Source: Pseudomonadota bacterium (GTDB taxonomy: Bacteria > Pseudomonadota > Gammaproteobacteria > Steroidobacterales > Steroidobacteraceae). Taken from it: a DNA stretch of 41,919 bases. The notes under the pieces were generated by a model. That model did no database searches. It had not been told where the DNA came from and was given only the letters and a program-made list of their open reading frames with translations. Below are positions 1 through 7,960 of the stretch, piece after piece. The translations under genes were made by a program, and so were the position numbers. Each line of letters opens with the position of its first letter. The stretch's first letter is position 1. The DNA lies in contig JANXQL010000138.1 in the NCBI GenBank assembly GCA_025356815.1, positions 1-41,919 on the forward strand, written 5' to 3'.

Positions 1-75
1 GTCGACCCGCGGCTGAACTACGAGCAGGCGCTCGAGGTGGCGATGCGGGTCGGTCGCTGGCCGGGGGCCCGCTAG
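1..75 (+). CDS. C-terminal end of an unidentified protein (partial, runs off left edge)
   Basis: The first 24 codons are open in frame 1 and end at TAG (73-75); the last residues read RVGRWPGAR. The composition looks like ordinary protein, but the fragment is too short to assign to a family. It overlaps the open tail of the minus-strand pseudouridine synthase, so one of the two readings in this overlap is probably not translated. I do not recognise it. Confidence 0.3.
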   Translation, partial: VDPRLNYEQALEVAMRVGRWPGAR

Positions 76-646
76 CCGACAGCAGGCTGCGCAACGCGGT
101 GATTTCCGCGGGCGACGCGTCGCGGCTGGCGCCCGGCGCGAGTCCTTCGAGGTCGAACGGCCCGATCGACGATCGGACCAGCCGCAGCGTCGGCAGGCCG
201 ACCGCGGCGGTCATCCGCCGCACCTGGCGGTTACGCCCCTCGCGCAGGGTCAGCTCCAGCCAGCCACTCGGGATCTGCGCCCGGTAGCGGATCGGCGGGT
301 CGCGTGCCCACAGGCCTGGTGGCGCCTCGATGGTGCGCGCCCCGGCGGGGCGGCTGAGTCCGTCGGACAACAGCACGCCCGCGCGCAGCTGCGCCAGTTG
401 CGCCTCGGTGGGCGTGCCTTCCACCTGCGCCCAGTAGGTCTTCTGCAGGGCATGGCGCGGGTCGCTGATCCGGGCCTGCAGGACGCCGTCGTCCGTCAGC
501 AGCAGCAGCCCCTCGCTGTCGTAGTCAAGCCGGCCGGCCGGATACAGCCCGGGCGCCGCGACGCAGTCGGCGAGCGTGCGCCGCTCGTCGGCACGCGAGA
601 ACCGGGTCAGCACCCGGAAGGGCTTGTTCAGCAGCAGCAGCCGCAT
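2..646 (-). CDS. rluE: 23S rRNA pseudouridine synthase, RluE-like (3' end beyond the window)
   Basis: Reading leftward from ATG at 646-644 gives a protein beginning MRLLLLNKPFRVLTRFS. It carries the family hallmarks in order: an LNKP start; the catalytic loop GRLDYDSEGLLLLTDDG (residues about 39-55), whose Asp is the nucleophile; a KTYWAQVEG strand; and the REGRNRQVRRM segment near residue 150. This is the RsuA/RluB/RluE/RluF family, which converts uridine to pseudouridine in rRNA. It has no N-terminal S4 domain, which fits RluE (23S U2457) better than RluB or RsuA. The conserved part ends near residue 190. The frame then continues as a Pro/Ala/Ser-rich stretch with no stop before the edge, so the true C-terminus is not visible. 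The subfamily assignment is an inference. Confidence 0.75.
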   Translation of the reverse strand, partial: MRLLLLNKPFRVLTRFSRADERRTLADCVAAPGLYPAGRLDYDSEGLLLLTDDGVLQARISDPRHALQKTYWAQVEGTPTEAQLAQLRAGVLLSDGLSRPAGARTIEAPPGLWARDPPIRYRAQIPSGWLELTLREGRNRQVRRMTAAVGLPTLRLVRSSIGPFDLEGLAPGASRDASPAEITALRSLLSASGPPASDRPASPPRAPARSSAAGR

Positions 647-678
647 GGCGGGTTTCCGAAAGGCGGGACGCGCGCAGA

Positions 679-708
679 TTGCCTGTAGGCGGCCATTCCC
701 GCTAGTAT
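679..708 (+). promoter_or_regulatory. Candidate sigma-70 promoter for aceBA
   Basis: A -35-like TTGCCT (679-684) and a -10-like TAGTAT (703-708) are separated by 18 bases in the gap between the divergent rluE-like gene and aceB. Transcription would start near 715, which favours the TTG at 757 rather than the GTG at 715 as the aceB start. Both boxes match consensus at only four of six positions. Confidence 0.35.
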
Positions 709-756
709 TGTGCAGTGCAAAAGACACGCGCCCCGAACGGGCGCCGAGGGGGTCGA

Positions 757-2373
757 TTGACTGCAGCTCCACAGACGGGGCACGACCCCGCCGCGCCGGC
801 GGGAGTCGACATCAGCGGCGGCGACGCGCCCGGCCGGGCAGTCGTGCTCACGCCCGCCGCGATCGAGTTCGTCACCGCGCTTGCCCGGGAATTCTCGCCG
901 CGGGTCGCTGCCCTGCTGGCGGCGCGCGACGCGCGCCAGCGGCAGCTCGACGCGGGTGTCTGGCCCGACTTCCTGCCGGAGACGCGCTCGATCCGCGACG
1001 CCGACTGGCGCATCGCCGGCATCCCGGTCGACCTGCTCGACCGACGCGTGGAGATCACCGGCCCCACCGAACGCAAGATGATCATCAACGCGATGAACTC
1101 CGGCGCCAGGATGTTCATGGCCGATGCCGAGGACTCCTCCTGCCCGACCTGGCAGAACGTCATCGGCGGCCAGCAGAACCTGGCTGACGCGGTACGACGC
1201 ACGATCGAGTTCTCAGGGGCCGACGGCCGCCAGTACCGGCTCAACGAGCAGACCGCGGTCCTGCTGGTTCGGCCGCGCGGCTGGCACCTTTACGAGAAGC
1301 ACTGGCACGTCGATGGCGCGCCGGTGCCCGGCGCGTTCGTCGACTTCGGCCTGTACCTGTTCCACAACCACGCGGAACTCGCCGCGCGCGGCACGGGACC
1401 GTATTTCTACATGCCGAAGCTCGAGGGCCACCTCGAGGCGAGGCTCTGGAACGACGTGTTCCGCCATGCGGAATCCCGCCTAGGCATGGCGCACGGCACG
1501 ATCAAGTGCACGGTGCTGGTCGAGACCATCCTCGCGTCCTTCGAGCTCGACGAGATCCTCTATGAACTGCGCGACTACATCGTCGCGCTCAACTGCGGTC
1601 GCTGGGACTACATCTTCAGCTTCATCAAGAAGTTCAGCCGCCATGCGGCCTTCCTGCTGCCGGATCGCGGCCAGGTGACGATGACGACCCACTTCCTGCG
1701 CTCGTACTCGCAGCTGGTCGTCAAGACCTGCCACCGCCGCGGCGCCCTTGCGATGGGCGGCATGGCGGCGCAGATCCCGATCAAGAACGATCCCGTCGCC
1801 AATGCCGAGGCGCTGGCCAAGGTGCGCGCCGACAAGGAGCGCGAGGCGACCGACGGCCACGACGGCACCTGGGTCGCCCACCCGGCGCTGGTACCGGTCG
1901 CGATGGAGGTGTTCGACCGGCTGATGCCGACGCCGAACAACCTCGCGCGCAGCCGCGACGATGTCGAGGTGACCGCCGCCGACCTGCTCACGGTCCCGCC
2001 AGGCTCGATCACCGAGGCGGGGCTGCGCAACAACCTGTCCGTCGCGATGCGCTACCTGGCGGCCTGGCTCGGCGGCAACGGCTGCGTGCCGATCTTCAAC
2101 CTGATGGAGGACGCCGCGACCGCCGAGATCTCGCGCGCGCAGCTCTGGCAGTGGGTGCACCACCGCGCGGTGCTCGCCGATGGCCGTGCGGTCTCGTTCG
2201 CGCTGGTCACCTCGCTGCTCGCGCAGGAGCTGGCGAAGATCCGCGCCGAGGAGGGCGAGGAGGGCTTCCGCCACGGCCACTACGCGCGCGCCGCACAGCT
2301 TGTCACCGAGCTCACCGCTACCGAACAGTTCGAGACATTTCTGACGCTGACCGCGTACCGCGACATTGACTAA
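757..2373 (+). CDS. aceB: Malate synthase A
   Basis: Condenses glyoxylate with acetyl-CoA to malate, the second glyoxylate-shunt step, in the cytosol. At 538 residues it matches the roughly 530-residue form A rather than the 720-residue form G. Visible family segments are the active-site arginine strand LLVRPRGWHL, the metal-site Glu in VLVETI, the signature LNCGRWDYIF, a KTCHRRGALAMGGMAA stretch, GHDGTWVAHP, and NLMEDAATAEIS, which holds the catalytic Asp. In the signature the usual His of RDH is Tyr (RDYIVALNCGRWDY). I chose TTG at 757 because GAGGGGGT (746-753) lies just upstream; the frame also opens at GTG 715, which would add 14 residues. The aceA start follows 18 bases after the stop, so the two form an operon. 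The function is secure; the start is not. Confidence 0.95.
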   Translation: MTAAPQTGHDPAAPAGVDISGGDAPGRAVVLTPAAIEFVTALAREFSPRVAALLAARDARQRQLDAGVWPDFLPETRSIRDADWRIAGIPVDLLDRRVEITGPTERKMIINAMNSGARMFMADAEDSSCPTWQNVIGGQQNLADAVRRTIEFSGADGRQYRLNEQTAVLLVRPRGWHLYEKHWHVDGAPVPGAFVDFGLYLFHNHAELAARGTGPYFYMPKLEGHLEARLWNDVFRHAESRLGMAHGTIKCTVLVETILASFELDEILYELRDYIVALNCGRWDYIFSFIKKFSRHAAFLLPDRGQVTMTTHFLRSYSQLVVKTCHRRGALAMGGMAAQIPIKNDPVANAEALAKVRADKEREATDGHDGTWVAHPALVPVAMEVFDRLMPTPNNLARSRDDVEVTAADLLTVPPGSITEAGLRNNLSVAMRYLAAWLGGNGCVPIFNLMEDAATAEISRAQLWQWVHHRAVLADGRAVSFALVTSLLAQELAKIRAEEGEEGFRHGHYARAAQLVTELTATEQFETFLTLTAYRDID

Positions 2374-2391
2374 CCGCACCGGGAGCATGCC

Positions 2392-3678
<1,287 letters not shown>

Positions 3679-3716
3679 CGGGACTTGCGGGGGGGCGGGC
3701 CGGCACCGGATTATCC

Positions 3717-5645
3717 GTGCCGATGCCGACCGTCACCCCCGCCGATGATTCCCCGGCCGCCGTTCCCGAGGCCGGGCCTGCAGCCGCCCCGCCGGCGCTG
3801 CTCGTCGAGCCCACCGGGGCCGATGCCAACCGGCCGTTCGATCCCAGGACTTTTGTCGCCTCGCTGCCCACCCGGCCCGGTGTCTACCGGATGCTGGACG
3901 CGGGCGGCCAGATCATCTACGTGGGCAAGGCCGGCAATCTGCGCGCGCGGGTCGGCAGCTACTTCCGCGCCGACGTCGTGCAGCCCAAGGTCGTGGCACT
4001 GGTGCGGCAGATCGCGGCCATCGAGGTCACGGTCACCAACTCGGACACCGAGGCGCTGCTGCTCGAGTTCAACCTGATCAAGAAGCACCGGCCGCACTAC
4101 AACATCCTGCTCAAGGACGACAAGAGCTTCCCTTACCTGTACCTGACCACCCAGCAGCCGTTCCCGCGGCTGAGCTTCTATCGCGGCAGCCGGCGCATGC
4201 CGGGCCGGTTCTTCGGTCCGTACCCGAACTCGGTCGCCGTGCGCGAGACCCTGCTGCAGCTGCAGAAGCTCTTCAAGCTGCGCCAGTGCGAGGACAGCTA
4301 CTTCGCCAATCGCACCCGTCCCTGCCTGCAGTACCAGATCGCGCGCTGTTCGGGCCCCTGCGTCGGTCTGATCAGCCAGGCCGACTACGGCGTCGACGTG
4401 GCCGCGGTCGCGCGGGTGCTCGAGGGCCGCAACGACGAGGTGGCGACCGAGCTTGGCAACCGCATGGAGGCGGCCGCCGCGGAGCTCGCCTTCGAGAAGG
4501 CGGCCGCGCTGCGCGACCAGCTCGCGGCGCTGAAGGCCCTTCAGGCGCAGCAGATCGTCAGCGCCGGCGAGCAACTCGACTGCGACGTGATTGCCGTCGC
4601 CAGCGGCCCGGGCGAGTACGGCATTGGGGTGATGTTCGTGCGCGCCGGGCGCAACCTCGGCACGACGACCTACTTCGCCCGCGCGCCGTTCGCCGAACCC
4701 GACGAGGTCGCCGCGGCGTTCCTCGCCCAGCATTACCTTGCCCACGAGGCGCCGCCGGAACTCATCGTCGGGGTTGCGCTACCCGAGGTCGATGCCCTCG
4801 CCGTGGCGCTGGGCGAGCGGGCGGGGCACCGCGTCACGATCCACGCTGCCTCGCGCGGACTCAAGGCGCGCTGGCTGGAGATGACTTGCGACAACGCCGA
4901 GCAGGCGCTGAAGATGCGCCTCGCGAACCAGGCCGGCATCGAGCAGCAGCTGCGCGAGGTCGGAATCGCGCTAGGGCTGGCGGCGACGCCGCAGCGCCTC
5001 GAGTGCTTCGACATCAGTCACACCCGCGGCGAGGCGACAGTCGCGTCGTGCGTCGTGTTTGGTCCGCAGGGGCCGCTCAAGAGCGACTACCGACGCTTCA
5101 ATCTCGAGGGCATCGCGCCTGGTGACGACTACGGCGCGATGCGCCAGGCGCTGACCCGGCGCTACAAACGCGTCAAGGCCGGGGAGGCGCGACTACCGGA
5201 CGTTCTCCTCATAGACGGCGGCACGGGCCAGCTCGCGCAGGCGGTGGAGGTACTTGCCAGCCTCGAGGTCCGGGTGCCGGCGGTGGTCGGCGTCGCCAAG
5301 GGCGCGGACCGGCGCGCAGGGCAGGAGCGGCTCTTCTTGTTGGGTCAGGACCTGCCGCTTATACTGCCGCCGGACTCACGTGCCCTGCACCTGATCCAGC
5401 GAGTCAGGGACGAGGCACACCGCTTCGCGATCGCAGGCCACCGGGCCCGACGCGCCAAGGCGCGCCAGTCCTCCGTGCTCGAGGACGTGCCGGGGCTAGG
5501 GCCTGCGCGACGACGGGAGCTGCTCACGCGGTTCGGTGGTCTGCAAGGGGTGCTCGGCGCCGGCATCGACAATCTCGCCCAGGTACGTGGGATCGGACGG
5601 CACCTCGCCGAGGCCATATACGCTCGCCTGCACCCGGACACCTGA
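3717..5645 (+). CDS. uvrC: UvrABC excinuclease subunit C
   Basis: Makes the dual incisions around bulky DNA lesions with UvrB. Domains in order: a GIY-YIG nuclease (about 53-130; PGVY and IIYVGKAG, candidate catalytic Glu117 in EALLLEFN); a cysteine cluster C191, C203, C211, C215 with exactly the 12/8/4 spacing of the E. coli UvrC iron-sulfur site; a UVR helix pair that binds UvrB (about 240-275); the RNase H-like 5' nuclease (CFDISHTRGEATVAS, LLIDGGTGQL, DEAHRFA); and a C-terminal helix-hairpin-helix (VPGLGPARRRELL). The length of 642 residues is somewhat above the usual 600-610 because of an Ala/Pro-rich N-terminal leader of about 40 residues. GTG 3717 and ATG 3723 are both possible starts, and neither has a clear ribosome site. 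pgsA follows after three bases, as in many proteobacteria. Confidence 0.97.
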   Translation: MPMPTVTPADDSPAAVPEAGPAAAPPALLVEPTGADANRPFDPRTFVASLPTRPGVYRMLDAGGQIIYVGKAGNLRARVGSYFRADVVQPKVVALVRQIAAIEVTVTNSDTEALLLEFNLIKKHRPHYNILLKDDKSFPYLYLTTQQPFPRLSFYRGSRRMPGRFFGPYPNSVAVRETLLQLQKLFKLRQCEDSYFANRTRPCLQYQIARCSGPCVGLISQADYGVDVAAVARVLEGRNDEVATELGNRMEAAAAELAFEKAAALRDQLAALKALQAQQIVSAGEQLDCDVIAVASGPGEYGIGVMFVRAGRNLGTTTYFARAPFAEPDEVAAAFLAQHYLAHEAPPELIVGVALPEVDALAVALGERAGHRVTIHAASRGLKARWLEMTCDNAEQALKMRLANQAGIEQQLREVGIALGLAATPQRLECFDISHTRGEATVASCVVFGPQGPLKSDYRRFNLEGIAPGDDYGAMRQALTRRYKRVKAGEARLPDVLLIDGGTGQLAQAVEVLASLEVRVPAVVGVAKGADRRAGQERLFLLGQDLPLILPPDSRALHLIQRVRDEAHRFAIAGHRARRAKARQSSVLEDVPGLGPARRRELLTRFGGLQGVLGAGIDNLAQVRGIGRHLAEAIYARLHPDT

Positions 5646-5648
5646 CTC

Positions 5649-6224
5649 GTGAATCCCTACACGCTTCCCAACCTGCTGACGGCGCTGCGCATCGCGCTGA
5701 TCCCGGTGATCGTGGGGCTGTTCTACCTGCCGTACGGCTGGGGAGACATCCTCGCCTGCACGCTGTTCGCGATCGCCGGCATCACCGACACGCTCGACGG
5801 CTACTTCGCCCGGCGCTCCGGGCAGGAGTCGCGCCTCGGCGCGTTTCTGGACCCGGTCGCCGACAAGCTGATCGTCGCGACCGCGCTGGTGCTGATCGTC
5901 AGCCGCGACCACATCTGGTACGTGACCCTGACTGCTGCCGTCATCATCGGCCGCGAGATCGCGATCTCCGCGCTGCGCGAATGGATGGCGGAGATCGGCT
6001 CGCGCCAGAAGGTCGCGGTGTCGAAGCTCGGCAAGTTCAAGACGATCGCGCAGATCGTCGGGCTGTCGATGATGCTTTTCTACCAGGACCTGTTCGGACT
6101 GCCGATCTATCGCATCGGTCTTGCGCTCACCGTACTCGCCGCCGTGCTGACGCTGTGGTCGATGGTCGTTTACCTGCGGGCCGCATGGCCGGAACTGAGC
6201 GCTCGTACTCAATCCGGCGCCTAA
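5649..6224 (+). CDS. pgsA: CDP-diacylglycerol-glycerol-3-phosphate 3-phosphatidyltransferase
   Basis: Inner-membrane enzyme that transfers phosphatidyl from CDP-diacylglycerol to glycerol 3-phosphate, the committed step to phosphatidylglycerol and cardiolipin. The CDP-alcohol phosphatidyltransferase signature is complete: D50-G-x2-A-R-x8-G64-x3-D68-x3-D72 (DGYFARRSG ... LGAFLDPVAD). The 191 residues and alternating hydrophobic segments fit the family of about 180-190 residues. The start is GTG three bases after the uvrC stop; with no room for a separate promoter the gene is probably translated from the uvrC message. The two tRNA genes downstream have their own promoter. Confidence 0.96.
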   Translation: MNPYTLPNLLTALRIALIPVIVGLFYLPYGWGDILACTLFAIAGITDTLDGYFARRSGQESRLGAFLDPVADKLIVATALVLIVSRDHIWYVTLTAAVIIGREIAISALREWMAEIGSRQKVAVSKLGKFKTIAQIVGLSMMLFYQDLFGLPIYRIGLALTVLAAVLTLWSMVVYLRAAWPELSARTQSGA

Positions 6225-6230
6225 AGAGCC

Positions 6231-6258
6231 TTGACACTTTATTCCCTTACATTAGAAT
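6231..6258 (+). promoter_or_regulatory. Strong sigma-70 promoter for the tRNA-Gly/tRNA-Cys unit
   Basis: Perfect -35 TTGACA (6231-6236), 16-base spacer, and -10 TAGAAT (6253-6258; five of six matches to consensus). A start near 6265 would leave a leader of about ten bases before tRNA-Gly. This is the closest match to a consensus promoter that I noticed in the window, as expected for stable RNA genes. Confidence 0.8.
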
Positions 6259-6274
6259 TCCGGGTTCGCCGCGG

Positions 6275-6350
6275 GCGGGAATAGCTCAGTTGGTAGAGCG
6301 CAACCTTGCCAAGGTTGAGGTCGCGAGTTCGAGCCTCGTTTCCCGCTCCA
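6275..6350 (+). tRNA. tRNA-Gly(GCC)
   Basis: 76 bases with encoded CCA. The acceptor stem GCGGGAA (6275-6281) pairs with TTCCCGC (6340-6346), followed by discriminator T and CCA (6348-6350). The anticodon arm CAACC-TTGCCAA-GGTTG shows anticodon GCC, and the T arm contains GTTCGA. It equals glyW in the E. coli pgsA-glyW-cysT-leuZ order. Confidence 0.97.
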
Positions 6351-6358
6351 AATCCTTC

Positions 6359-6432
6359 GGCGTCGTGGCGGAGTGGTCACGCAGCGGACTGCAAATCCGT
6401 GTACGCCGGTTCGATTCCGGCCGACGCCTCCA
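6359..6432 (+). tRNA. tRNA-Cys(GCA)
   Basis: 74 bases with encoded CCA. The acceptor GGCGTCG (6359-6365) pairs with CGACGCC (6422-6428), followed by discriminator T and CCA. The anticodon loop CTGCAAA gives GCA. It sits eight bases after tRNA-Gly in the same transcript. Its 3' half is copied, in decayed form, near 7720-7763. Confidence 0.97.
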
Positions 6433-6506
6433 CTAAAAATGCTGCCTTTTCAGATACTTAGCTGATAGCAGCCGAGGTGGAGGCGGGCTTTGGCCGAGGG
6501 CCGATC
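6389..6506 (+). repeat. Left copy of a diverged direct repeat: tRNA-Cys 3' half plus downstream flank
   Basis: Comparing this segment with the one 1331 bp downstream, without gaps, I count about 84 identical bases of 118. Matches cover the anticodon loop (CTGCAAA), the T arm, the acceptor end with CTCCACT, and then non-tRNA sequence including TTAGCT, AGCAGCCG, TGGAG and TTGGCCGA. It resembles an attL-like junction or one half of an old segmental duplication; I see no integrase nearby. Confidence 0.75.
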
Positions 6507-6524
6507 GAGTGGCGCGGAGCGCCC

Positions 6525-6540
6525 TGGCAAGCGCTTGCCA
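6525..6540. promoter_or_regulatory. Perfect 16-bp palindrome resembling a LacI/GalR-family operator
   Basis: TGGCAAGCGCTTGCCA is fully self-complementary and has the central CG with flanking AA/TT typical of LacI-family half-sites. It lies between tRNA-Cys and the 3' end of the minus-strand unknown gene, so the gene it would control is not obvious. Binding is an inference from sequence form only. Confidence 0.4.
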
Positions 6541-6643
6541 TTCGCTACCTGCCACCCCGTGCCCCCGAACTCGCGCAACCGTTGTTGCATGCGGAACGGT
6601 TCCCGATCCTCAGGCGTCGCCGTTCACCATCCACTGATCCTCA

Positions 6644-7267
6644 CTAGATGACCAGATAGGGACGCGAAACGATTGCCTCCCAATGGCTAGCCAAGACCTT
6701 CCAGTCACCATCGGTCAGCGAAGCGGGCCCGATCTTCGCCTGTACCCAGAACCGCTTTCCGGCGACTACCCAAAACTGCGCGAGTGCGGTCCCTGGCAAA
6801 TACGCAGCCGGGTCGTTCGGTGAAGGTAACGCCGGCCTGACTTTGACCAAGCGCTGTCTGCCCGAGATTTGCAGGGTTGAGACTTGCTTCAATTTGTACG
6901 CTCGGACGTCATCACCACTCCATGGACCATAGGTGTGGTCCGTCCTGAGCACACGCTCCGGCTGAAGTGGTCGCCGATCCACTGACTTGGGCAATTTATG
7001 CCCTTGAACGACGCCGTCAGAAAGCCACGCGGCGCCGCGCATTTCATAGTCATCTACCGCTAGTTTGTCCGCCAGATAGAGCAGGTACCACCCTTCCGAT
7101 AGCAGGCCTGCGGGATAGCCGACAATCCCTTCAATCGCCCGCGACGATCGGCCATAGATCTCGTTGAGTCGGAGAACGTATCCACTCCCCGGAGGAGGTC
7201 CGCTCGCCGAAGGAGGTCTGCTCCCGGGGAGAGGGAAGGTCATGTGTGTGCCGGGCACAAGTCTCAT
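6644..7267 (-). CDS. Hypothetical protein in a lower-GC segment
   Basis: The 207-residue product has no domain I recognise. It starts with a short Pro/Ser/Gly-rich stretch (to about residue 28) and continues as a mixed soluble sequence rich in Trp and Tyr (EGWYLLYLADKL, FWVVAGKRFWVQ). No signal peptide or membrane segment is visible. Translation looks real: AGAGGT lies six bases before the ATG at 7267-7265. Sampled lines of the gene are about 50-57% GC against 65-70% around it, and it lies between the two tRNA-Cys-derived repeats, so acquisition by transfer is likely. The function is unknown. Confidence 0.6.
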   Translation of the reverse strand: MRLVPGTHMTFPLPGSRPPSASGPPPGSGYVLRLNEIYGRSSRAIEGIVGYPAGLLSEGWYLLYLADKLAVDDYEMRGAAWLSDGVVQGHKLPKSVDRRPLQPERVLRTDHTYGPWSGDDVRAYKLKQVSTLQISGRQRLVKVRPALPSPNDPAAYLPGTALAQFWVVAGKRFWVQAKIGPASLTDGDWKVLASHWEAIVSRPYLVI

Positions 7268-7284
7268 TTTATGACCTCTGCTAA

Positions 7285-7299
7285 CGCAGTCGAACTGCG
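7285..7299. promoter_or_regulatory. Inverted repeat upstream of the unknown gene
   Basis: CGCAGT-CGA-ACTGCG is a perfect 6-bp dyad with a 3-base centre. It starts 18 bases upstream of the start codon of the gene at 6644-7267. The position suits an operator or a small leader hairpin. No regulator is encoded beside it. Confidence 0.3.
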
Positions 7300-7719
7300 C
7301 TGATTAGAGTGCGCCTGCCCGATGGCAGTCAAAGCTTATTCAACTCAACGGTGGACGGCGGCCGGGCATCGATCCTACACGGCGCTTGCACGAATGCGCA
7401 CCGCGAATTTGGAGCAGCAACTCGAATGCGCAGTGACACAAGCTAGCTGCAAAGCGGCTGCATGCGCTCTTGGCAGATCGGTGCGCCGGGCGCCGAGACG
7501 GTAGCCCGTTCGGCGGGCCGCGTCCGTACAGCGAGAAGCAGCGCCGGCGACGCCGTCGCGTGCGCCGACCGAAGTGCGAGTCAACTGCGACGAGCGCTGA
7601 AAGCTGCTTCCATTCTGGCCGTACCCGGTCAAATCAGGATGAAAACAAAGGCGCGATCGGGCGCCACCGGTCACCGGATTGCTTCTATCGACCCACCTGG
7701 AGATACGCGATCCCGTCGC

Positions 7720-7837
7720 CTGCAAACCCTTGTGCGCCTGGTCGATGCGGGGCGACGACTCCACTCAACACACAGCGTCTTCCGATTGTTAGCTTGCAGC
7801 AGCCGCTCTGGAGAAAGGCGTTGGCCGACCGCGTCTC
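7720..7837 (+). repeat. Right copy of the diverged repeat, including a decayed 3' half of tRNA-Cys
   Basis: It aligns without gaps to 6389-6506 (offset 1331, about 71% identity by my count). The tRNA part retains CCTGCAAA, TGTGCGCC, TCGAT and a GACGACTCCACT end, but T-arm and acceptor pairing is broken and no matching 5' half is clear, so it is not a functional tRNA. The non-tRNA part retains TTAGCT, AGCAGCCG, TGGAG and TTGGCCGA. With the left copy it brackets a 1.3-kb lower-GC segment, as expected for an attR-like scar or an old duplication. Confidence 0.7.
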
Positions 7838-7960
7838 ACGTCGCTTCGGTCCCTCGCGTCTGCCCCGTGCGCTCGTCGATAGCCTTGCGACCCGCGCGCC
7901 GCGCATGCCCATCCCGATGGCACGTGCTGCGCGCGCGGCTCCGTCGTGGGCAGGGCGCGG

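Larger units (their letters stand above)
7268..7960. other. Intergenic segment without a supportable gene, containing a decayed tRNA-Cys copy
   Basis: About 690 bases between the unknown minus-strand gene and the end of mtnA. Frames here are short or run as antisense into mtnA, and none resembles a known protein. Recognisable contents are the inverted repeat at 7285-7299, close upstream of the unknown gene, and the tRNA-Cys-like repeat at 7720-7837. The remainder may be remnant mobile DNA. Confidence 0.5.

Noticed and set aside
3702-3721. Near-palindrome GGCACCGGATTATCCGTGCC as a terminator after aceA
   Set aside because: The stem is short, has a register shift, overlaps the uvrC start and has no T-run.
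7720-7763. A second functional tRNA-Cys
   Set aside because: Only the 3' half is recognisable; the 5' half does not align and the T-arm and acceptor pairings are disrupted.
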